A stretch of DNA of 64,000 nucleotides, from NCBI RefSeq assembly GCF_000423825.1, contig NZ_AUIS01000005.1, positions 1-64,000 of the forward strand, written 5' to 3'. This DNA is from Thermithiobacillus tepidarius DSM 3134. GTDB taxonomy: Bacteria > Pseudomonadota > Gammaproteobacteria > Acidithiobacillales > Thermithiobacillaceae. The position numbers and the translations under genes are program-made. Of this stretch, positions 1-8,292 are shown one piece after another. Numbering within the stretch: position 1 is the first letter of the stretch; every line of letters starts with the position of its first letter. The notes under the pieces are model-generated. The model was given only the letters and a program-made list of their open reading frames with translations, was not told where the DNA came from and ran no database searches.

Positions 1-272
1 TCAAGCACTGGTGCACCTGCGTCATGCGTTCCAAGGTCGAACCCATGAAGGAGGTCGCCGCCATGGTCCGTCGCCACCTCGAGGGCATCGTCGCCTGGGC
101 CCAGACCCGCCAGACCAACGGCTTCCTCGAAGCGCTCAACGGCCTGTTTCAGTCCGCCAAGCGCCGCGCTCGCGGCTTCACCCGCTTCACCACTATCAGA
201 ACCGTCATCTTCCTGATCGCCGGCAAGCTCGACTTCGCAGTGATCAACCCTCATGCCCGGCAACCCACTTGA
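1..272 (+). CDS. ISL3-like transposase, C-terminal fragment cut by the window edge
   Basis: The reading frame is open from the left edge, so the start lies outside the window. The visible part resembles the C-terminal end of DDE transposases of the ISL3 family: a short helical stretch, then 'TNGFLEALNGLFQSAKRRARG', which includes the conserved TNG-x-EGxN-type segment holding the last acidic catalytic residue, then an Arg-rich tail and a hydrophobic end. The enzyme would catalyse cut-and-paste transposition of its own element. The stop codon falls inside a candidate terminal inverted repeat, as is usual for compact insertion sequences. Whether the upstream part is intact cannot be seen. The family call rests on motif recall, not on a database search. 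Confidence 0.7.
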   Translation, partial: KHWCTCVMRSKVEPMKEVAAMVRRHLEGIVAWAQTRQTNGFLEALNGLFQSAKRRARGFTRFTTIRTVIFLIAGKLDFAVINPHARQPT

Positions 273-288
273 AATTCAACAGAGCCCC
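271..288. repeat. Candidate right terminal inverted repeat of the ISL3-like element
   Basis: Read on the minus strand this stretch begins GGGGCTCTGTTGAA. ISL3-family ends usually start with GG and a short T-rich stretch, so it is a plausible right end. It overlaps the transposase stop codon. The eight bases after it (289-296) could be the target duplication that this family makes, but the left end lies outside the window, so neither the repeat nor the duplication can be confirmed. Confidence 0.45.
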
Positions 289-369
289 TCGGTTGCATAT
301 GGCATAACGCTTTTCGCTTGATTGAGAACAGACCCTAGTAATGATTCGCATTTTCTATGCTGAACAAAT

Positions 370-384
370 GATAATGATTATCAT
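370..384. promoter_or_regulatory. Fur-box-like operator without an adjacent target gene
   Basis: The sequence GATAATGATTATCAT is a 15-bp near-palindrome that closely matches the repeated GATAAT hexamer pattern of ferric uptake regulator (Fur) sites. A weaker AT-rich half-site (TAATGATTCGCAT) lies just upstream at 339-351. Such sites normally overlap promoters of iron-uptake genes, but no gene begins within several hundred bases on either strand. The IS end lies about 80 bases upstream, so the site may be what remains of a promoter whose gene was displaced or lost. The match is visual; binding is inferred. Confidence 0.5.
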
Positions 385-506
385 GTATGTGTCAACAGGT
401 TTACTCCGGGGATGGGGACGGTGTCCGGCCCTGCGGCAGGTCGGGTAATTATGGTTTGTTCAGCGAATTGAGGGGTGCAGTGGGGCGGCGAGGCTGAGAA
501 GCGCAG

Positions 507-533
507 GTTGGGCTGAGTGCAGCGAAGCTCAAC
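507..533. repeat. Short imperfect palindrome of an intergenic repeat family
   Basis: GTTGGGCT pairs with AGCTCAAC (7 of 8) across a short loop. A related palindrome follows hemE at 25164-25188, and in both places it is followed by a GGGCTGCGCCCGCGG segment, so the two loci share a composite repeat. No function is evident. Confidence 0.5.
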
Positions 534-723
534 GGATGTAGGTTGGAGTGGGCTGCGCCCGCGGGTGCTTCGGCATCGGGGGTTATCCGACAGCAAATCA
601 CTTTGCCGCTCCCGCTGGTCGCTCTCGGCTATGCCTCGCGAAAACGGACAGCGCCAGTTGCCTGAGGCGCCGCAGAAACTCCCGTTGGTCGTTGCCTCTG
701 GCTTGCCCAAGAGAAGGCAAAGA

Positions 724-787
724 GCCGTGCCCCCGTTGTCCCGCGCGGGGTGCCCTGCACGACCCGGCGGGACAACGGGGGCACGGC
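724..787. repeat. Perfect 21-bp inverted repeat with a 22-base loop
   Basis: The left arm (724-744, starting GCCGTGCCCCCGTTG) and the right arm (767-787) are exact reverse complements over 21 bases, with 745-766 between them. Arms this long and GC-rich would fold into a very stable hairpin in RNA or single-stranded DNA. There is no T-run on either side, so it is not a typical intrinsic terminator. It stands about 35 bases before a REP-like pair, within the same repeat-rich gap. Confidence 0.75.
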
Positions 788-822
788 GAAGGCAACCTAG
801 CAGCCCGTTGTCGCCGCTGGCG

Positions 823-890
823 GTAGGAGCGAGCTGGCTCGCGATCAGCCATATCGACTAGCGAGCAATCGCGAGCCAGCTCGCTCCTAC
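823..890. repeat. REP-like pair, perfect 23-bp inverted repeat
   Basis: The arm at 823-845 (starting GTAGGAGCGAGCTGG) has an exact 23-base reverse complement at 868-890. The same unit recurs at 3204, 25423, 25589, 44479, 44669 and elsewhere with small changes. Each unit is itself partly palindromic (GCGAGC/GCTCGC). This organisation, with paired, inverted, strictly intergenic units, is that of repetitive extragenic palindromes in BIME-like clusters, very like units seen in Pseudomonas. Confidence 0.8.
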
Positions 891-1047
891 AAGCCAGGAT
901 GACAGCCCGCTCGGTTTGGCACCGCGCCCGCCCGGAATCCCCGCTCCCACTGGAAGCGGGCAGGATGAGGGGACAGCCTTGCGAACACCGGTATCGTCCT
1001 GGATCACACGGCTGGCCCGCGATCCTTTATCCCGGCCGCCGCGGTGA

Positions 1048-1070
1048 ATCGCGAGCCAGCTCGCTCCTGC
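1048..1070 (-). repeat. REP-like element, single well-preserved arm
   Basis: This arm matches the inverted REP-like unit of 868-890 except at its penultimate base. Its partner upstream (about 1006-1023, GGCTGGCCCGCGAT) is degenerate. It lies between typA and the repeat-rich gap. Confidence 0.65.
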
Positions 1071-1222
1071 ATGCCCTTACCGGCACCCGCTCAGCCTCCG
1101 ACGCCCGCCGGGCGCGCGCCTGCCGTGGCGGGAGGCCCGCTGGCCATTCCTGGCCGGATTGCTGCTAGCGGCTGCAGGCGCGGGTGGGCCCGCGATGCGT
1201 CTCGCCAGCGGGATGGTCCAGG

Positions 1223-3040
1223 TCAATCCCCCTGCCGGGCAGCTTTCTTGCGCTCGTGCTCCTTGAGGAACTGCTTGCGGATGCGGATGGACTGCGGCGT
1301 GATCTCCACCAGCTCGTCGTCGTCGATGAACTCGATGGCCGATTCCAGCGTCAGCTTGATGGGCGGGGTGAGGATGATGTTTTCGTCCGAACCCGAGGCG
1401 CGCATGTTGGTCAGCTTCTTTTCCTTGAGCGGGTTGACCACCAGATCGTTGTCGCGGCTGTGGATGCCGATGATCATGCCCTCGTAGACCTTCTCGCCGG
1501 GACTCACGAAGAGGCGGCCGCGCTCCTGCAGGTTGAAGAGCGCGAAGCCCACGGCCTCGCCCTGCTCGGCGGAAATCAGCACGCCGTTGATGCGCGCCGG
1601 GATGGGGCCCTTCATGGGGCCGTAGCCGTCGAAGACGTGGGCGATGATGCCGGTGCCGCTGGTGGCGGTGAGGAACTCGGTCTGGAAGCCGATCAGCCCG
1701 CGCGCCGGGATGCGGTACTCGATGCGCACCCGACCCTTGCCGTCGGGCAGCATGTCCAGCAGCTCGCCGCGGCGCAGGCCGAGCTTCTCCATGATGGCGC
1801 CCTGGTGCTGCTCCTCCACGTCCACGGTCAGGATTTCATAGGGTTCCTGCTTCTCGCCGTCGACTTCCTTGAAGATCACGCGCGGGCGCGAGACGGCCAG
1901 CTCGAAGCCTTCGCGGCGCATGTTTTCCAGCAGGATGGTCAGATGCAGCTCGCCGCGCCCGGACACCCGGAAGACGTCGGCGTTGTCCGTGTCCTCCACC
2001 CGCAGCGCCACATTGGTGAGCAGCTCCTTTTCCAGGCGGGCGCGGATCTGCCGGCTGGTGACCATCTTGCCTTCCTGGCCGGCGAAGGGGCTGGTGTTGA
2101 CCTGGAAGTTCATGGTCAGGGTCGGCTCGTCCACCGGCTTCCAGGGCAGGGCCTCCGGGGAGGCGATGTCGGCGATGGTCGCGCCGATGCCGATCTCCTC
2201 GATGCCGGTGATGGCGACGATGTCGCCGGCATAGGCCGCCGGGGTTTCCTCCCGCTCCAGGCCGCGGAAGCCGAAGACCTGCAGGATGCGGCCCTTGACC
2301 GGCTTGTCCGCGTCGCCCTTGAGCACCATCACGTCCTGGCCGGGATAGATCTTGCCGCGATAGACGCGGCCGATGCCGATGCGGCCCACGAAGCTGGAGT
2401 AGTCCAGCGCCGCGATCTGCATCTGCAGCGGCTCCTCCGCGCTGCCGGTGGGCGCCGGCACGTGGCTCAGGATGGTCTCGAAGAGCGGGCGCATGTCGCT
2501 GCTGGGCTGCTCCAGATCCAGGGTCGCGTAGCCCTGCACGCCGGAGGCGTAGACGATCGGGAAGTCCAACTGCTCGTCGGTGGCGCCCAGATTGTCGAAG
2601 AGGTCGAAGGTGGCGTTGACCACCCAGTCGGGGCGGGCGCAGGGGCGGTCGACCTTGTTCACCACCACGATGGGCTTGAGCCCGAGCGCCAGCGCCTTCT
2701 TGGTGACGAAGCGGGTCTGCGGCATGGGCCCCTCGCAGGCGTCCACCAGCAGCACCACGCCGTCCACCATGCCCAGCACCCGCTCCACCTCGCCGCCGAA
2801 GTCGGCGTGGCCGGGCGTATCGACGATGTTGATGTGGGTGTCGCCGTAGGTGATGGCGGTGTTCTTGGCCAGGATGGTGATGCCGCGCTCACGCTCCAGG
2901 GCGTTGCTGTCCATGACCCGTTCCTCCACCTGCTGGTGGGCGGCGAAGGTGCCGGACTGCTGCAGCAGTTTGTCCACGAGGGTGGTCTTGCCGTGGTCCA
3001 CGTGGGCGATGATGGCGATGTTGCGAAGCTTGCGTGACAT
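1223..3040 (-). CDS. typA: Ribosome-associated GTPase TypA/BipA
   Basis: TypA (BipA) is a translational GTPase of the EF-G group that binds the ribosome and helps 50S assembly and growth under stress such as cold. The 605-residue length matches the family (about 605-610). The G domain is complete: the P-loop AHVDHGKTT near residue 13, DTPGHADF near 74 and NKVDRP near 128. EF-G-like domains II, III and V follow, and the C-terminal BipA-specific domain ends in a Lys/Arg-rich tail. The gene stands alone on the minus strand, separated from the upstream minus-strand gene by a 325-base gap with a REP-like pair. The ATG start begins [17 protein letters not shown], as in homologues. Confidence 0.97.
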   Translation of the reverse strand: MSRKLRNIAIIAHVDHGKTTLVDKLLQQSGTFAAHQQVEERVMDSNALERERGITILAKNTAITYGDTHINIVDTPGHADFGGEVERVLGMVDGVVLLVDACEGPMPQTRFVTKKALALGLKPIVVVNKVDRPCARPDWVVNATFDLFDNLGATDEQLDFPIVYASGVQGYATLDLEQPSSDMRPLFETILSHVPAPTGSAEEPLQMQIAALDYSSFVGRIGIGRVYRGKIYPGQDVMVLKGDADKPVKGRILQVFGFRGLEREETPAAYAGDIVAITGIEEIGIGATIADIASPEALPWKPVDEPTLTMNFQVNTSPFAGQEGKMVTSRQIRARLEKELLTNVALRVEDTDNADVFRVSGRGELHLTILLENMRREGFELAVSRPRVIFKEVDGEKQEPYEILTVDVEEQHQGAIMEKLGLRRGELLDMLPDGKGRVRIEYRIPARGLIGFQTEFLTATSGTGIIAHVFDGYGPMKGPIPARINGVLISAEQGEAVGFALFNLQERGRLFVSPGEKVYEGMIIGIHSRDNDLVVNPLKEKKLTNMRASGSDENIILTPPIKLTLESAIEFIDDDELVEITPQSIRIRKQFLKEHERKKAARQGD

Positions 3041-3365
3041 AGGAATCTCGGAAAAAACGGCGGAATTGAGTTGCGGCGGAGTATAACCGGGCGGGCGGGG
3101 GAATTATAGTGTTTTGATGCCGGTGCAAACGGAGTCGGAGGAGTGGGCTGGCGCCAGCGGCGGCACCGGCATCTCGCAAGCGATCCGCCTATCGCGTCCG
3201 GCTGTAGGAGCGAGCTGGCTCGCGATCCGCCATCCCGACCGCCACCAAATCGCGGACCAGCCCGTTCCTGCCTCGCTGCGCTGCGCGGCGGGACGATGGG
3301 GTGAAACGCCTGGACCCTACCCCTCTCCCTCCCGCCGGGCGCGTGCCTGCCGTTGCGCCGTGCCG
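3041..3365. other. Intergenic gap upstream of typA with repeat mosaic
   Basis: The typA-proximal part (about 3041-3120) is the only relatively AT-rich stretch and would be expected to carry the typA promoter on the minus strand. I could not pick a convincing -35/-10 pair. The rest is a REP-like pair (3204-3271) and a composite segment (CTCTCCCTCCCGCCGGGCGCG near 3320) also found near 1100 and 25500. No gene is supported. Confidence 0.6.
3204..3271. repeat. REP-like pair, second arm degenerate
   Basis: The left arm (3204-3226) is identical to the unit at 823-845. The right arm (3249-3271) is an imperfect inverted copy (ATCGCGGACCAGCCC...). Arm spacing is like that at 823-890. Confidence 0.7.
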
Positions 3366-3977
3366 CTATTCCGCGCTCATCAGCGCTTCTACCTGCTTGC
3401 GCCGCGCGCGGCGCATGGGTTTGCCGGTGATGCGGGAAACGGGCGCCTCGCGCCCCTCGTCCGGGGCGAAGATCACGCAGTGGATGGCGGCCGGGCCGAG
3501 CTCGAAGCGCAGGCTCGGCAGTTCCCGGTAGTTGTTGCCGAAGCGCAGGTGCTGGCTGCCGATCTCATAGTCGATGCCGCGGTCCATGAGGAAGAAGGCC
3601 ACGCTCTCGGGCGTGTCGGCGAAGAGGTGCAGATTGACATCCGAGTGCTCGGTGGCGGTGCCCTCCAGCACCGAGCCCACCAGGCGCGGATCGAAGTCGG
3701 CCAGCAGATCCATGGCCTGCAGGGCTGCTTCCCGCAGCTGCCGCAGCAGGACCGGCTGCCGGTCGCCCTGGAACAGGCGCAGGCGGATCTCCACCTCGGC
3801 ATTGATCTCGGCATTGGAGGGCAGCACCTGCTGGCTGTCGCCGCTGATGGCTAGGTGCCGCAGGGCCTTGTCCTTGGCCAGCCGAAAATCCTGGATGCCC
3901 TCCTCCACCATGATGCGGGCGGCCTCGGTAGCCACCAGCTGGCGCAAGCGCCGGGAGTTCTGGGGGGGTCTGTTCAT
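3366..3977 (-). CDS. Nucleotidyltransferase-like protein of unknown role
   Basis: A 203-residue soluble protein. Residues 1-60 are helical and charged, with an LPSNAEI segment. A central stretch reads GSVLEGTATEHSDVNLHLF, which resembles the first motif of the polymerase-beta nucleotidyltransferase fold (GS...SDxD). The second acidic position is Asn here, so activity is uncertain. The C-terminus is basic (RRARRKQVEAL). I recall similar conserved proteins in Pseudomonas-type genomes, sometimes misannotated as a Mur ligase. It starts 6 bases after the PBP1A stop with an AGGA ribosome site, so it is likely the second gene of that transcript. Its function is unknown. Confidence 0.75.
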   Translation of the reverse strand: MNRPPQNSRRLRQLVATEAARIMVEEGIQDFRLAKDKALRHLAISGDSQQVLPSNAEINAEVEIRLRLFQGDRQPVLLRQLREAALQAMDLLADFDPRLVGSVLEGTATEHSDVNLHLFADTPESVAFFLMDRGIDYEIGSQHLRFGNNYRELPSLRFELGPAAIHCVIFAPDEGREAPVSRITGKPMRRARRKQVEALMSAE

Positions 3978-3983
3978 CGTGTC

Positions 3984-6371
3984 CTAAAACAGCTCTTCAT
4001 ACAGGTTGGTGGTGGCCGGATCGGCCTCCGGCACATCCGCCACCGGCGCTGCCTGGCCCTCCAGATCCGGGGGCTGGGGCACAAAGGCCGGCGGCAGATG
4101 GGCTTCCTGGAAATATTCGGGGATGCCGCCGCTGTCCACTAAAAAGCCGCGATTGGGAGAGATCTCCCGCACCACCACATCGGGCGGCTGGCGGAATTCG
4201 CCGATCGGCTGGTCTCTCAGCGCCGTGCGCATGTAGTCGATCCAGATGGGCAGGGCCGTAATCCCGCCGGTCTCGCGCCGCCCCAGGCTGCGTGGTTGGT
4301 CGAAGCCCACCCAAACGCCCGTCGCCAGGCGCGGCGTGAAGCCGATGAACCAAGCATCCCGGGATTCGTTGGTGGTGCCCGTCTTGCCGGCCAGATCGGG
4401 ACGCTCCAAGCTGCGGGCGGCGGTGGCGGTGCCCCGCTGCACCACGTCCTGCATCATGCTGGTAGTGAGGAAGGCCACCGCCGGCGGCAGCACGGTCGAG
4501 GTCGGAGCCGGCTGGGCGCACAGGCCGCAATTGACCGGCGTGATGGGGCGGCCCTGGGCGTCCAGCACCTTTTCGATCAGATAGGGGTGCGGCCGGAAGC
4601 CGCCGGTGGCGAAGGCGCTGTAGCCCGCCGTCATCTGCAGCAGATTGACCGAGGCCGAGCCCAGGGCCAGGGACAGCCCATTGGGGAGCTGCTGCGGGCT
4701 GAAGCCGAAGCGCTGCACGTAGTCGCGGGCGTAGGGCAGGCCGATGGCCTGCAGCAGACGGATGCTGACCAGGTTCTGGGAGCGCGCCAGGGCCACCCGC
4801 AGGCGGGTCGGGCCGTAGTGCTTGCTTTCGTAGTTGTCCGGTTGCCAGAGCTTGCCGGAGCCGTCCACCACCGCGAAGGGCCCATCGTCCAGCACGCTGG
4901 CCGGAGTGAAATAGTGATTCTGGCCGGCTGCCGCCAGGGCGTCGCCGTCCATGGCGGCGGCGTAGATGAAGGGCTTGAAGGCGGAACCGGGCTGCCGCCA
5001 GGCCTGGGTCACGTGGTTGAACTGCTTCAGATCGAAGCTGTAGCCGCCGGCCATGGCCAGGATGCGTCCGGAGGCGGCGTCCAGGGATACCAGGCCGCCC
5101 TGCACCTGGGGGATCTGGGCCAGGCGCCAATCCTTGCCCGCCTGCCGCAGCCAGATCAGATCGCCGCGTTGCAGCACGTCCTTGACCCGCTTGGGCCTCG
5201 TGTCCGATCCCCGGTGCGCCCAAGCGACGGCCGCGAAGGGCAGGGAAATCTCCTCGCCCGCATCCAGATATACCCGGGCGCGCTCGGCGTCGGCATCGAG
5301 CACCGCACCCCAGTGCAGCCCTGCGGGGATCTTGCCGGGCAGCGCGGCGGGCGGCTGGCCGTCGATTACCGCCTGCAGGGCGGCGTCATCCAGCCGGGCA
5401 ATGGGGCCGCGGTAGCCGTGGCGGCGATCGTAGGCCTCCAGGCCCTCCACCAGCGCCTGCTGTGCCGCCTGCTGGTTCTCGCTCAGGATGGTGGTGTACA
5501 CCTGCAGGCCGGAGCTGTAGGCGGTCTCCTCGCCGAATGCGTCGACGACCCAACGGCGCACTTCTTCGGTGGCATAGGGGGCGATGTCGTTGCCCGCTAC
5601 GTGGCGGCTGGCGCTCAGTGGTTCGGCGATGGCGGCCTCGGCCTCGGCCGGCGAGATGAAGCCGAGCTTGGCCATGCGGTGCAGGATATAGTCCCGCCGC
5701 GCCAGCGCCCGCTCCGGGTTGATCAGCGGGTTGAAGGCGGAGGGCGCCTTGGGCAAGCCGGCCAGCAGGGCGATCTGCGCCAGGGACAGGTCCCGGATGT
5801 CCTTGCCGAAATAGCGTTGTGCCGCCGCCTGCACGCCGTAGGCGCCGTTGCCCAGGTAAATCTGATTGAGGTACAGGGCCAGGATGCTCGGCTTGCTCAG
5901 GTGTTGCTCGATCTTCAGCGCCAGCAGGGCTTCCTTGAGCTTGCGCTCGAAGGTCTGGTCGGATTCCAGGAAGAAGTTGCGCGCCACCTGCTGGGTGATG
6001 GTGCTGGCGCCCTGCACCACCTGGCCGGCGCGGAAGTTGGCCCAGGCGGCGCGCACGATGCCCATGGCGTCCACGCCGCCATGCTCGTAAAAGCGTGCGT
6101 CCTCGGCCGCAATGAAGGCCTGCTGCACCCGGCGGGGAATCTGGTCGATGTGCAGCGGCGTGCGCCGCTCCGCGCCGATCTCCACCAGCAGCACGCTGTC
6201 CGCCGAGTAGATGCGCAGGGGCATGCGCGGATGGTAGTCCAGCACCGGGTTGATGTCCGGCAGCTGGCTTTGCAGCCGGTTGTAGGTGAGATAGCCCGCG
6301 ATGCCGGCCGCACTGAGAAGCAGCACGAGGACGAGCAGGGACCACAGGAGGAAGCGCAGGGCTGGCCGCAT
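3984..6371 (-). CDS. mrcA: Penicillin-binding protein 1A, bifunctional peptidoglycan synthase
   Basis: Class A PBP that polymerises lipid II and crosslinks the glycan strands in the periplasm. Residues 1-27 hold a single membrane anchor. The GT51 glycosyltransferase domain has EDARFYEHGG near residue 90 and GASTITQQVARNFF near 120. An OB-like insert is followed by the transpeptidase domain with the active-site SAFK near 462, the SQN motif and KTGTT near 660. The 795-residue length fits PBP1A (about 800-850). The gene is divergent from pilM, the arrangement typical of gammaproteobacteria, and is followed 6 bases downstream by the nucleotidyltransferase-like gene. Confidence 0.95.
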   Translation of the reverse strand: MRPALRFLLWSLLVLVLLLSAAGIAGYLTYNRLQSQLPDINPVLDYHPRMPLRIYSADSVLLVEIGAERRTPLHIDQIPRRVQQAFIAAEDARFYEHGGVDAMGIVRAAWANFRAGQVVQGASTITQQVARNFFLESDQTFERKLKEALLALKIEQHLSKPSILALYLNQIYLGNGAYGVQAAAQRYFGKDIRDLSLAQIALLAGLPKAPSAFNPLINPERALARRDYILHRMAKLGFISPAEAEAAIAEPLSASRHVAGNDIAPYATEEVRRWVVDAFGEETAYSSGLQVYTTILSENQQAAQQALVEGLEAYDRRHGYRGPIARLDDAALQAVIDGQPPAALPGKIPAGLHWGAVLDADAERARVYLDAGEEISLPFAAVAWAHRGSDTRPKRVKDVLQRGDLIWLRQAGKDWRLAQIPQVQGGLVSLDAASGRILAMAGGYSFDLKQFNHVTQAWRQPGSAFKPFIYAAAMDGDALAAAGQNHYFTPASVLDDGPFAVVDGSGKLWQPDNYESKHYGPTRLRVALARSQNLVSIRLLQAIGLPYARDYVQRFGFSPQQLPNGLSLALGSASVNLLQMTAGYSAFATGGFRPHPYLIEKVLDAQGRPITPVNCGLCAQPAPTSTVLPPAVAFLTTSMMQDVVQRGTATAARSLERPDLAGKTGTTNESRDAWFIGFTPRLATGVWVGFDQPRSLGRRETGGITALPIWIDYMRTALRDQPIGEFRQPPDVVVREISPNRGFLVDSGGIPEYFQEAHLPPAFVPQPPDLEGQAAPVADVPEADPATTNLYEELF

Positions 6372-6514
6372 ATTCTTTGGACGCTAGGGGCTGGTACAGG
6401 CTGGAACGGGCAAGCTAAAACATGTCATAGAAGCGAAGAATAGTCTAGCTGGGATGGATGGGAAAGGCGGGCGGGAGCGTGAATCGGAAAGCCGCAAAAA
6501 ATCCTGGGCGCGCC

Positions 6515-6542
6515 TTGACAGGGAAGAGAATACTGCTAATTT
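6515..6542 (+). promoter_or_regulatory. Candidate sigma-70 promoter of the pil operon
   Basis: TTGACA (6515-6520) matches the -35 consensus exactly. After a 16-base spacer comes TAATTT (6537-6542), preceded by TGC, an extended -10 element. It lies about 100 bases upstream of the chosen pilM start in the relatively AT-rich divergent region. No experimental support; inferred from consensus match and position. Confidence 0.55.
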
Positions 6543-6640
6543 CCGTGATTACCGGGAACCCGGATAAGACAATATTTACAATGATAAATTCCCGCCAGGC
6601 ACGGGAATGCCACCCAAAGGTTGCGAAAAAAGGATCTCCA

Positions 6641-7696
6641 TTGCTTGCTTTTGCTCCGCCTCCCGTGATCGGGCTGGATATCAGCTCCTCTTCCGTCAAG
6701 CTGGTCGAACTGTCACGAACGAAGGGCCGCTACCGCGTGGAGCGTTTCGGCATCGAGCCCTTGCCCCTCAACAACGGCGGGGCCGGGATGCCGGACATGG
6801 ATGTGGTGGCCGCCACCGTCGCCGCGCTGATCAAGCGCAGCCAGACCCGTGCCAAGGCAGCCGCCACCGCGCTGCCCGGCGCCGTCGCCATCATCAAGGT
6901 CATTTCCCTGCCGGCCGGCATGAACGAGCTGGACATCGACGAGCAGATCCGGCTCGAGGGCGGACAGTACATTCCCTACAGCATGGACGGCGTCAACTTC
7001 GATTTCGTGGTGTTGGGACCCGACGACACCCGGCCGGGCTACGATCAGGTGCTGCTGATCGCCTGCAAGCGCGAGGCGGTGGAGGACCGGGTGGCGATCC
7101 TGGACAAGGCCGGCATCCAGGCGCGGGTGGTGGACGTGGAGCCTTTTACCCTGCTCGCCGCTTACGAGCACATCGCAGCGCAGCCGGGTGCCGTGCCCCT
7201 GGGCCAGACCGTGGCCTTGATCGACGTGGGCGCCACCACCACCAAGGTCAACGTCTTCCAGGCCGGCCAGCCCATCTACAATCGCGAGCACAGCTTCGGC
7301 GGCGACCGCCTGACCGAGGAAATCATGCGCCGCTATCGGCTCAGCCAGGAGGATGCCGGCCGCATGAAGCGCCGGGGCGGGCTGCCGGAGGACTACGAGC
7401 AGACGGTGCTGGCGCCCTTCGTGGACAACCTGGTAGTCGATCTGCTGCGCTCCCTCGAGTTCTTCCAGTCCAGCATGCCCAACGCTCATGTCGACCAGGT
7501 CATGCTCTTCGGCGGCTGCGCGCAGATTCCCGGCGTCTCCGAGGCGCTGCGTGAGCGTGGCCAAGTGCCGGTGACCGTCGCCAACCCCTTCGCCGGCATG
7601 GACGTGGCGGCGGGCGTAGACCTCAAGCGCCTGCAACAGGAGGCGCCCTCGCTGGCGGTGGCGTGCGGTCTGGCCTTGCGGAGATTCGACCCATGA
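6641..7696 (+). CDS. pilM: Type IV pilus inner-membrane platform protein PilM
   Basis: PilM is a cytoplasmic actin-like ATP-binding protein that recruits the N-terminus of PilN and builds the alignment complex linking the pilus motor to the secretin. GLDISSSSVKLVEL near residue 9 is the phosphate-1 motif of the FtsA/MreB fold, and ALIDVGATTTKVNVF is the phosphate-2 motif. I chose a TTG start at 6641: an AAAGGA ribosome site lies 6 bases upstream and the resulting 351 residues match the usual 350-355. The frame is open further upstream (to 6458), but that extension is unlike PilM. The gene overlaps pilN by 4 bases. Confidence 0.92.
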   Translation: MLAFAPPPVIGLDISSSSVKLVELSRTKGRYRVERFGIEPLPLNNGGAGMPDMDVVAATVAALIKRSQTRAKAAATALPGAVAIIKVISLPAGMNELDIDEQIRLEGGQYIPYSMDGVNFDFVVLGPDDTRPGYDQVLLIACKREAVEDRVAILDKAGIQARVVDVEPFTLLAAYEHIAAQPGAVPLGQTVALIDVGATTTKVNVFQAGQPIYNREHSFGGDRLTEEIMRRYRLSQEDAGRMKRRGGLPEDYEQTVLAPFVDNLVVDLLRSLEFFQSSMPNAHVDQVMLFGGCAQIPGVSEALRERGQVPVTVANPFAGMDVAAGVDLKRLQQEAPSLAVACGLALRRFDP

Positions 7697-8292
7697 TTCG
7701 CATCAACCTCCTGCCCTACCGTGAAGCCAAGCGCAAAGAGCTGGCGCGCCGCCGCACCATGCTGGTCGGCGCCGGCGCGGCGGTGATCGGCCTGCTGTTC
7801 TATGCCGTCTACCTGGGCTTCGATCACCGGCTGCAGCAGCAGCAGGCGCGGGTGGACTTCCTCCGCCAGGAGATCGCCCAGCTCGACGTCAAGATCAAGA
7901 CCATCGCCGACATCAAGCAGCAGCGCGAGGCCATGCTCGCCAAGCTCAACGTGGTCGAGAAGCTGCAGAAGGACCGCGGCCTCGTGGTGCAGGTCTTCAA
8001 CGAGCTGGCCGCGCGCACGCCCGACGGCGTATTCCTGACCCACGTCCAGGAAGGGCCGCAGGGTTTCCTGCTGGAAGGCTATGCCGAATCCAACGGCCAG
8101 GTTTCCGAGCTGATGCGCAACCTCGAAGCCTCCTCGGTATTCACGGCACCCAGGCTGGAAATCATCTCCAAGAGCGAGCTGGCCGGCTCGCCGGTGGGCC
8201 AGTTCAAGATGCAGGTGAGCCTGCGTCCCGCACTGGAGGGGGAAGCGCAGCAACAAGCGACGAGCGCCGGCAAGGGGGCGGCAGGGCAATGA
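7693..8292 (+). CDS. pilN: Type IV pilus assembly protein PilN
   Basis: Bitopic inner-membrane protein whose short cytoplasmic N-terminus (MIRINLLPYRE, the conserved PilM-binding INLLPYR motif) docks in PilM and whose periplasmic part pairs with PilO. One membrane segment (residues about 22-42) is followed by a Gln/Arg-rich coiled coil and a ferredoxin-like C-terminal domain. The start codon overlaps the pilM stop (ATGA), which fixes it; length is 199 residues, typical. Confidence 0.95.
   Translation: MIRINLLPYREAKRKELARRRTMLVGAGAAVIGLLFYAVYLGFDHRLQQQQARVDFLRQEIAQLDVKIKTIADIKQQREAMLAKLNVVEKLQKDRGLVVQVFNELAARTPDGVFLTHVQEGPQGFLLEGYAESNGQVSELMRNLEASSVFTAPRLEIISKSELAGSPVGQFKMQVSLRPALEGEAQQQATSAGKGAAGQ

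Larger units (their letters stand above)
273..1222. other. Gene-free region with Fur-box-like site and palindromic repeats
   Basis: No open frame here looks like a real protein: all are short, Arg/Pro-rich and unlike known families. The region holds, in order, the IS right end, an AT-rich stretch with a Fur-box-like palindrome, a 9-bp class stem-loop repeat near 507, a perfect 21-bp inverted repeat (724-787), a REP-like 23-bp pair (823-890), a composite repeat segment (about 900-1000), and another REP-like half pair (1048-1070). The part after about 440 resembles the gaps at 25156 and 44397. Confidence 0.7.

Noticed and set aside
381-861. Short open frames in the gap before typA
   Set aside because: They run through palindromic repeats, have Arg/Pro-rich products and no ribosome sites.
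823-1070. Possible CRISPR array
   Set aside because: Units alternate in orientation, spacing is uneven, and no cas genes are present; they behave as REP-like elements.
1184-3037. 617-codon plus-strand frame opposite typA
   Set aside because: Antisense shadow of typA; no start signal or domain.
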